A stretch of 12,485 nucleotides of DNA from Flavobacteriales bacterium UBA5692 (GTDB lineage Bacteria; Bacteroidota; Bacteroidia; Flavobacteriales_D; Sanyastnellaceae), in contig DIHQ01000114.1 of NCBI GenBank assembly GCA_002420235.1, positions 3,327 through 15,811 on the forward strand. Reading direction: 5' to 3'. The notes under the pieces are model-generated. The model worked only from the letters and a program-made list of their open reading frames with translations, was not told where the DNA came from and made no database searches. Within the stretch, counting starts at the first letter, position 1. Each line of letters opens with the position of its first letter. Below are positions 7,227 through 12,485 of the stretch, one piece after another. A program made the translations under genes and the position numbers.

Positions 7227-8930
7227 TCAGCGCATTAAAACCCAGCGCCTGCTGACGACGACAGCATCTTTTCCGACCAATTGAAAGATATACACTCCAT
7301 TTGGTGACATTTCATCCACTTGAATGTGGCCTTGGAGGTAGCCTTCTGCTGTAGGCCACGAAGGGACAAGACCTTCTCTAAGCAAATGTCCACTCAAATC
7401 GAATAATTGCCAAGTACTAAGGGTGTCATTTCCACTGTAGAGCCATCGCAGGGTGCCATCGTTACTAGGGTTTGGAAAAATCAAGGGTTCTGATGCACCC
7501 TCAGGTTCCCAAGTGGCCGCTCCAGTATTGTTAAGTAACTCAAAGGCCTTTCGAAAGTTGGGAATACCATAACCCATGCTGTCGTTAGGTTGGTCATAAA
7601 GATGAGCGGATGTGGTAATCGCTTTGCGGATTTCTTGCGCTGATGCAGTTGGAAATGCCTGCCACAAGCACGCTGCTGCGCCGCACAGAATGGGCGAGGA
7701 GAAGCTGGTTCCATTGCCACGGCGTATGGTAGAATCTGCAAACGGATAGGAGGCTTGTACCCCCAAGGCCATGACATCTGGCTTAATTCTTCCGTCCGCT
7801 GTAGGTCCCCAACCACTAAATGCCGCGTGTTGACCATCAGCGTTCACTGCTCCAACCGTCAGGATTCCTTCGGCATCTGCCGGGGCCGTGATGTAACGCC
7901 ACGGAGCAGATCCGCTGTTGCCTGCACTAGTTGTGCAGAGTATTCCCTTTTCGGCAGCCCATGCAGTGGCTTGACTGATTCGCGTTGTTGTCCCATTGAG
8001 ATCCTCGTAAACGTGGTTCATCGTGCTATCATCAAATAGGCTGTACCCGAGTGACGTATTTATAAGGTCGACACCGATGCTGTCGGCGTGTTCCGCTGCG
8101 GCGACCCAATAATCTTCTTCGATGAGGTACTCACTGTAGGCGTCCTCCGTACGATATAGGATAAAGGTTGCATCCGGTGCTGTTCCAATTAGCGAATCTT
8201 CTAAATGCCCGACCATTGTTCCGAGTACCGCTGTACCGTGCCGGTGGTGGGCGAATACTCCATTTTGGGAGTACATGGCGTCGAAGCCTTCATGTATTCG
8301 TCCTTCGTCCCATGCCCGTTTGAAAAGGGGCAGGCTCTCCGTATTTTCGAATCCTGCGTCCAATACAGCTATGGTCATGCCTTCTCCACGAAAACCAAGC
8401 CCATGAAGCCAGTCGGCATTCAGTTGCTGAAGCGGTGCCAGTCCGCCACCATATGCCGTCTGTTCGATGGATTCTCGCAATGGATTTTCAATAAGGGGGG
8501 TACGGGTCGCACCTTCGATGCATTGAACACTTTTTACGGATGTAACCATTGGCAGCTCAAGCAGCGCAAATGGGTCAAATCCAGAGTCAATGACTGCAAT
8601 TGTCGCTGCATTGAACCACCTGCTTTGTAAAATAACTTTAAAGCCTTGCATCGCTTGTAGCGTGTCGATGTAGGTGGGAGGAATGGGCACGTCATGAGAG
8701 GTTATGGCGATGTTCTGGAGGGTCCGTCGGAAAATTGCTTTGGGGCTCAAAAAATCTGCAGGAGCCTCTAAGGTATAAGGGGTGGAATGCCCTGAGGGGA
8801 TTTCATCTGAAAGCTTTCCTTCGAATTGAACCCAATAGCGGTTGGGGGCTGTTTGGCCATTCGCTTGAGATTGAAAACCTAGGAATGATGCAATGCCATA
8901 AAGTGCAAAGAGCGTAAAGGACGACTTCAT
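7227..8930 (-). CDS. Secreted subtilisin-family (S8) serine protease with T9SS C-terminal sorting domain
   Basis: Predicted exported endopeptidase, 567 aa. The order is: signal peptide (1 to about 26, ending ANGQ), a propeptide-like segment to about residue 138 (RWFNAATIAVIDSGF, LPMVTSVKSV), then the S8 catalytic domain with Asp191 (IAVLDAGFE), His231 (HRHGTAVLGTM), oxyanion Asn338 (TSAGNSG) and Ser409 (GNGTSFSSPI). From about residue 480 a type A T9SS sorting domain begins with PLIFPNPSNDG and ends with GVYIFQL and a basic tail RRWVLMR. It should cross the inner membrane by Sec and the outer membrane by T9SS. All triad residues are present, so it is probably active; the substrate is unknown. 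The ATG at 8930 overlaps the stop of the upstream repeat-protein gene (ATGA), implying translational coupling. Its stop lies 5 bp from the end of the rarA relic. Confidence 0.95.
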   Translation of the reverse strand: MKSSFTLFALYGIASFLGFQSQANGQTAPNRYWVQFEGKLSDEIPSGHSTPYTLEAPADFLSPKAIFRRTLQNIAITSHDVPIPPTYIDTLQAMQGFKVILQSRWFNAATIAVIDSGFDPFALLELPMVTSVKSVQCIEGATRTPLIENPLRESIEQTAYGGGLAPLQQLNADWLHGLGFRGEGMTIAVLDAGFENTESLPLFKRAWDEGRIHEGFDAMYSQNGVFAHHRHGTAVLGTMVGHLEDSLIGTAPDATFILYRTEDAYSEYLIEEDYWVAAAEHADSIGVDLINTSLGYSLFDDSTMNHVYEDLNGTTTRISQATAWAAEKGILCTTSAGNSGSAPWRYITAPADAEGILTVGAVNADGQHAAFSGWGPTADGRIKPDVMALGVQASYPFADSTIRRGNGTSFSSPILCGAAACLWQAFPTASAQEIRKAITTSAHLYDQPNDSMGYGIPNFRKAFELLNNTGAATWEPEGASEPLIFPNPSNDGTLRWLYSGNDTLSTWQLFDLSGHLLREGLVPSWPTAEGYLQGHIQVDEMSPNGVYIFQLVGKDAVVVSRRWVLMR

Positions 8931-10018
8931 TGTTTTTCGCTCTCTTTCAGCGTCCCTTCCTTGTAGTGCTCAATCAGTAACAATCGCCCATTCAAATCGT
9001 AGTTGTAAACATCTCCGTCCAACTTTCCGTTCACGTATTCGCCCTCCCGACGGATCGCTTCTCCTGATAGGATTCTCTTTCTAACTGGGTCTCCTGTCTC
9101 AGGGTCAAGGGATTCTTCAAGGGTCCACTCACCCGTATCATGCCATTCGCGAAATGGGCCGACCTTGACTTGGTCCACCACCTCAAATTCCTCCTTGGGT
9201 CTTCCGTCAGAAAATGTGATGAGCACTGGACCGTTTTCGTGAATCTCCGTCAACAGTTCGCCATGTTTGTATTGATACGTTTTTTGCACTGTTCCATCTT
9301 CCATGAAAAATTTCCAGAACCCATTTTCTTTGCCAGTGTCGAACATACCCACTGTTTGGGGCCTGCCGCTAGCGTAATTGATTTTGCAAATGCCGTGAAA
9401 TAAACCGTTGCGGTAGCCAATTTCCGAGAGCACTGTTCCATAATCATCCAACGTCTTCCATGTACCATCGCGCTCACCGTTCACGTACTTTCCTTCTTCG
9501 AGCGGCCTGCCATTTTTGCTCATTCTAACCGATGAACCATGCAAGGTATCCATATTGTAGTTTTCTTTCAGCCGGACTTGACCGCTGGCATCGTAATAAA
9601 TCCACTCGCCCTGTTTTAGACGCATTGGCTCGCCTTGGTCATTTAATTTTCGGCTTGTCATATACATGCCTTTTGCCTGCAGTGAACCGATTTTGCGGTA
9701 CAATTTGGTAAATGCCTTGCGTCCATTTTCGATGTGTGTTACTTCGGACATGACCTCACCGGTCTCGAAGAAGAATGTGAACTGTCCGGATGGAATGCCA
9801 TCCTTGAATTGGCCTACGTAGTAAAGGTTGCCATTGGGCCAGACCCTAATCCACTTTCCATCTTTATTGTTTTTGGTATTCCTCAAATTGAAATCAACTC
9901 CAGCTTGCCCAGCAGGGTAGCTACCTCCAGCGGGCTTTCCGGGTTGAGCCCTAAGGGTGTACCCCATGCACAGGACAAAATTGAAGATGATAATAGTGGG
10001 AATAAGTTTGTGCATCAT
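8927..10018 (-). CDS. Exported MORN/YwqK-like repeat protein
   Basis: A 363-residue protein built largely from MORN_2-type (YwqK-like) repeats, short beta-hairpin units of the kind G-x-W-x-x-Y-x-x-x-G-x-x-x-x-x-G-x-Y-x-x-G. Examples are DGKWIRVWPNGNLYYVGQF, QGEWIYYDASGQV, EEGKYVNGERDGTWKTLDDYG, ENGFWKFFMEDGTV and REGEYVNGKLDGDVYNYDLN. The N-terminus (MMHKLIPTIIIFNFVLCMG, then LRAQ) is a Sec signal peptide, so export to the periplasm or beyond is expected. No T9SS tail or lipobox is clear. I chose the ATG at 10018 (a second ATG follows at 10015). A TTG at 10036 is possible but would put six extra residues before the signal peptide. The 'antitoxin' name sometimes given to YwqK proteins is not supported here, as no toxin gene lies nearby. 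It is translationally coupled to the protease gene. Confidence 0.88.
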   Translation of the reverse strand: MMHKLIPTIIIFNFVLCMGYTLRAQPGKPAGGSYPAGQAGVDFNLRNTKNNKDGKWIRVWPNGNLYYVGQFKDGIPSGQFTFFFETGEVMSEVTHIENGRKAFTKLYRKIGSLQAKGMYMTSRKLNDQGEPMRLKQGEWIYYDASGQVRLKENYNMDTLHGSSVRMSKNGRPLEEGKYVNGERDGTWKTLDDYGTVLSEIGYRNGLFHGICKINYASGRPQTVGMFDTGKENGFWKFFMEDGTVQKTYQYKHGELLTEIHENGPVLITFSDGRPKEEFEVVDQVKVGPFREWHDTGEWTLEESLDPETGDPVRKRILSGEAIRREGEYVNGKLDGDVYNYDLNGRLLLIEHYKEGTLKESEKQ

Positions 10019-10115
10019 GAAAGCGAAATTAAACAATTGACAGATGGCCTCGTGGTCTGCACCGAGGCGTTGCCACGAATTGTAAATAGTGCATGGATAC
10101 GGGCCTTTCCTTGAT

Positions 10116-10123
10116 TACTTTTG
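10116..10123 (+). promoter_or_regulatory. Candidate Bacteroidota -7 box (TAnnTTTG) for mdh
   Basis: TACTTTTG matches TAnnTTTG exactly, 26 bp upstream of the mdh ATG, giving a leader of roughly 20 nt. It lies in the gap between the divergent MORN-protein and mdh genes. A TTG at the usual -33 spacing is not evident. This position also argues against an upstream mdh start at 10093, which would precede the transcription start. Confidence 0.5.
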
Positions 10124-10149
10124 TCCTCCCAAACACCAGTATCAGAACC

Positions 10150-11094
10150 ATGAAAGTAACCGTTGTCGGAGCAGGAAACGTCGGTGCCACGTGTGCTAAC
10201 GTCCTCGCTACCCGTGAGGTAGCGAATGAAGTCGTTTTGTTGGACATTAAAGATGGATTTGCCGAGGGCAAGGCCTTGGACATTTGGGAAACGGCTCCCA
10301 TTAACTTGTACGATACCCGCACGATTGGCGTGACCAACGATTATGTGAAAACCGCAGGATCAGACGTTGTTGTTATCACAAGCGGATTGCCGAGAAAGCC
10401 GGGTATGAGTCGTGACGATTTGATTGCGACCAACTCAGGTATCGTAAGGAGTGTTACGAATAGTATCCTCGAACATAGCCCTGATGCCATCATCATCGTC
10501 GTTTCAAACCCACTTGACGTAATGACCTATTGTGCTTACCTGGCGGCCAATAAATCTTCTAGTAAGGTTATGGGTATGGCAGGTATCCTAGATACAGCTC
10601 GCTACCGTGCATTCTTGGCAGAAGCTTTGGATTGCTCTCCTAAAGACATCCAAGCAGTTTTGATGGGTGGCCACGGCGATACCATGGTACCCCTCCCGCG
10701 TTATACCACAGTTGGTGGAATTCCAGTGACTGAATTGATTAATAGTGAGCAGTTAAACTCCATTGTTAAGCGTACGAAGAAGGGAGGCGGAGAAATTGTC
10801 AATTTGTTGGGTACATCAGCTTGGTACGCTCCCGGTGCTGCAGCGGCGCAGATGGTGGAGGCCATAGTTCGTGATCAGAAGCGGATTTTCCCTGTGTGCG
10901 CGAGATTGACGGGTGAGTACGGTATCAACGACTTGTATCTCGGTGTTCCTGTGAAGCTCGGTAAGAACGGAATCGAGGAAATCATTGAATTGGAGCTTAA
11001 CGAGGAAGAAAAAAAGCTGCTTTCAGAAAGTGAAAAAGCTGTTCGTGGTGTGGCTGAGGTACTCGACCGCATGACAGCAGACTCCTCATCATGA
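10150..11094 (+). CDS. mdh: Malate dehydrogenase (NAD-dependent, LDH-like type)
   Basis: Interconverts malate and oxaloacetate with NAD in the TCA cycle; cytoplasmic, 314 aa, the usual length of the LDH-like MDH class. The NAD-binding glycine motif is GAGNVGA (7-13), with Asp32 at the end of the second strand favouring NAD over NADP. Malate specificity is indicated by Arg82 in the GLPRKPGMSRDDL loop, where lactate dehydrogenases carry Gln; Arg88 follows in the same loop. Asn120 lies in VSNPLDVMTY, Asp148 and Arg151 in GILDTARYR, and catalytic His175 in GGHGDTMV. I chose the ATG at 10150 because the Rossmann strand MKVTVVGAG starts there. The frame is open to an ATG at 10093, but that lies upstream of the likely promoter box. 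The stop is 17 bp from the stop of the convergent FG-GAP gene, with no obvious terminator between them. Confidence 0.97.
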   Translation: MKVTVVGAGNVGATCANVLATREVANEVVLLDIKDGFAEGKALDIWETAPINLYDTRTIGVTNDYVKTAGSDVVVITSGLPRKPGMSRDDLIATNSGIVRSVTNSILEHSPDAIIIVVSNPLDVMTYCAYLAANKSSSKVMGMAGILDTARYRAFLAEALDCSPKDIQAVLMGGHGDTMVPLPRYTTVGGIPVTELINSEQLNSIVKRTKKGGGEIVNLLGTSAWYAPGAAAAQMVEAIVRDQKRIFPVCARLTGEYGINDLYLGVPVKLGKNGIEEIIELELNEEEKKLLSESEKAVRGVAEVLDRMTADSSS

Positions 11095-11111
11095 GCAGAA
11101 ACCTAGTCGCT

Positions 11112-12485
11112 TCATTGCACTACAATCCGCAATGATTTCATGATTCCGCCTGATTCGGGTTGCATCGTCATGAGATAGAACCCCGGTGAGTCAGGAACAG
11201 GTATTGAAGAAGCCTCTGACCGTAGGATGTTAGACGAATGAATCCATCGTCCTTGTATGTCGAACCAGTTGACATGGCACGGCTCCATCAAATTAACGCG
11301 AATGAACCCTCCAGCTTGTGCCGGGTTAGGAGCGAAAAATGGGTCACTCCAAAATGGGGTTGCGATTCCAACGGCAATTCCATTGAACCAACGCATCCCG
11401 CCATTTTGGATTCCGACAACCAATTCTGGAATACCATCTCCATTGACGTCACCTATAGTTCCATTGGATCTGAGTCCACGCATGGATTCGTTCCATGATG
11501 AGCCGTTCGTGTATAGCGGTGCGAGGAAGTCAGCCGAATCTAGGGTGCCAAAATATTGAATCTCCCCCAGCTCATTTCCGGAAGCGATGTGAATAGTGCT
11601 GCCATCGGCGAATAAACACGGTGTGGAGTATCCGTTGATGCCGAGTGCGTTGTTGACTTGAATACCACCCCAATTCGTTCCTAGCGAGGGTGTGCTTTGG
11701 ATGCACCAGGCTGGGACCGTGGGTGAACCGCAATTCAAATACAATGATAACGTTCCGTTTTTTTCTCCGGTAATGAGATCGAGAAGTCCATCCGAATTGA
11801 TATCAATTAATTGAGGGGCGGCGAACTGTCCAACATCGATAACTTCGCCCTCAGCACCTTGAATGGCCAATTGATTTAAATTCCATATCGGCCACATACC
11901 CGGTCCTGCTTCGTTGCTATATGTATGAAGCAATCCAAGTTCGTCTCCAACGATGACATCGGTGTCTCCGTCGCCATCTAAATCGCCAAAGGCAGGGTGC
12001 GCACTTTCTATGCCGTTGAAGGAGAAATCGATTGCAGACCAGGTTTTCCATTTGAAGGTAGGCTCAGTCGCGGTCCCAATATTTTCGAAAAGAGCGAGAT
12101 CCGTAGGAGTAGTATTCACTCCTTCATACCTTTCTTTGTTTCCGACCGCGAGATCCAAATCGCCGTCTCCATCCATGTCGTGCAGAATAGGAATTGCTCC
12201 GCGTCCGACATCAATGGTTCCATCGTGAATCCAGTTATCAGAGGCCAAAGCCCAAAGAGGGTTATCCACAGTCCCTTGGTTTTCCCACAACTGCGCACAT
12301 TGGTCATCGTCGATTTCAAGAGAAATGTTCGGGGAGATAACCAAATCCCAATCGCCGTCGTTATCAGGATCGATGGGGTATGCTGCGGGGAACCGCTGGA
12401 GGACGATGCTGTCGGCTTCACCTTCGTGCGGAACAAGTGACGGGAACCCCATATCTACCCACGCAGTGCTGTCCTGGCCATCGTT
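11112..12485 (-). CDS. Secreted FG-GAP/VCBS-repeat protein with T9SS C-terminal sorting domain (5'-truncated)
   Basis: The C-terminal 457 residues of a larger exported protein; the N-terminus lies beyond the right edge (the frame is open to base 12485). Counting from the Met at 12452, there are five calcium-loop motifs of FG-GAP/VCBS type: DPDNDGDWDLV (28-38), DMDGDGDLDLAVG (92-104), DLDGDGDTDVIVGD (157-170), DINSDGLLDLITG (217-229) and DVNGDGIPELVVG (335-347). They are spaced about 60 residues apart apart from one longer gap, as in an integrin-like beta-propeller. The type A T9SS domain begins at FFAPNPAQAGG (372-382) and ends with GFYLMTM and SLRIVVQ. It is probably an extracellular or surface-attached adhesion or binding protein. 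No enzymatic motif is visible in this part, but a catalytic domain could lie upstream. Confidence 0.93.
   Translation of the reverse strand, partial: NDGQDSTAWVDMGFPSLVPHEGEADSIVLQRFPAAYPIDPDNDGDWDLVISPNISLEIDDDQCAQLWENQGTVDNPLWALASDNWIHDGTIDVGRGAIPILHDMDGDGDLDLAVGNKERYEGVNTTPTDLALFENIGTATEPTFKWKTWSAIDFSFNGIESAHPAFGDLDGDGDTDVIVGDELGLLHTYSNEAGPGMWPIWNLNQLAIQGAEGEVIDVGQFAAPQLIDINSDGLLDLITGEKNGTLSLYLNCGSPTVPAWCIQSTPSLGTNWGGIQVNNALGINGYSTPCLFADGSTIHIASGNELGEIQYFGTLDSADFLAPLYTNGSSWNESMRGLRSNGTIGDVNGDGIPELVVGIQNGGMRWFNGIAVGIATPFWSDPFFAPNPAQAGGFIRVNLMEPCHVNWFDIQGRWIHSSNILRSEASSIPVPDSPGFYLMTMQPESGGIMKSLRIVVQ

Noticed and set aside
7029..7238. A 69-codon open frame starting MRNASNQFMKAQGF that might be called a small gene.
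   Set aside because: It is the C-terminal part of the rarA relic (HLRNAS, FGKGYQYDHD) and runs past the true RarA stop in a shifted frame.
8571..8600. A second subtilisin-like Asp motif, IAVIDSGFDP at residues 111-120 of the protease, resembling the true IAVLDAGFE at 187-195.
   Set aside because: It lies in the propeptide-like region just before LPMVTSVKSV, has no accompanying His or Ser motifs, and the full triad is present downstream. The likeness is probably coincidental.
10093..10149. An upstream in-frame ATG that would add 19 residues to malate dehydrogenase.
   Set aside because: The family starts at the Rossmann strand encoded from 10150, and the candidate promoter box at 10116-10123 lies downstream of the earlier ATG.
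11095..11111. A search for a terminator between the convergent mdh and FG-GAP genes.
   Set aside because: Only 17 bp separate the stops, and I see no GC-rich inverted repeat with a T-tract there.

Overview
The window looks like a chromosomal segment from a member of the Bacteroidota, most likely a Flavobacteriales-type bacterium. Supporting signs are two secreted proteins with C-terminal type IX secretion (T9SS) sorting domains, a Bacteroidota-restricted conserved cytoplasmic protein, copies of the Bacteroidota -7 promoter box TAnnTTTG in short intergenic gaps, and no clear Shine-Dalgarno sequences at gene starts. The lineage is inferred from gene content, not from a marker search. No tRNA, rRNA, CRISPR array, insertion sequence or phage gene is visible.

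Left part (1-4487): the 3' two thirds of rpoC (RNA polymerase beta') enters from the left edge and ends at a strong, probably bidirectional hairpin terminator. Converging on it from the right is a 495-residue conserved protein of unknown function. Its GTG start faces a 70-bp divergent promoter region that holds two outward-facing TAnnTTTG boxes.

Middle part (4488-7226): a rightward unit of a PhnP-like metallo-beta-lactamase-fold hydrolase and an LpxL/HtrB-type lipid A acyltransferase, followed by a stretch of about 1 kb with no intact gene. That stretch is not empty. It is a decayed copy of rarA (mgsA), the AAA+ replication-recombination ATPase. Its start codon overlaps the acyltransferase stop, about 80 codons including the Walker A region are deleted, six in-frame stops are present, and the reading frame shifts three times. 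The remainder can still be read almost continuously to its natural C-terminus. This is the most notable observation.

Right part (7227-12485): a leftward pair of exported proteins, a MORN/YwqK-like repeat protein and a subtilisin-family (S8) protease with a T9SS tail, joined by an ATGA stop/start overlap. Malate dehydrogenase (mdh) is read rightward from its own TAnnTTTG box. The window ends in the C-terminal part of a leftward, secreted FG-GAP/VCBS-repeat protein with a T9SS tail.

Functionally the window mixes housekeeping genes (transcription, outer-membrane lipid synthesis, TCA cycle) with exported T9SS cargo. I see no novel defence or mobile system here; the unusual content is the rarA relic and the compact divergent promoter.
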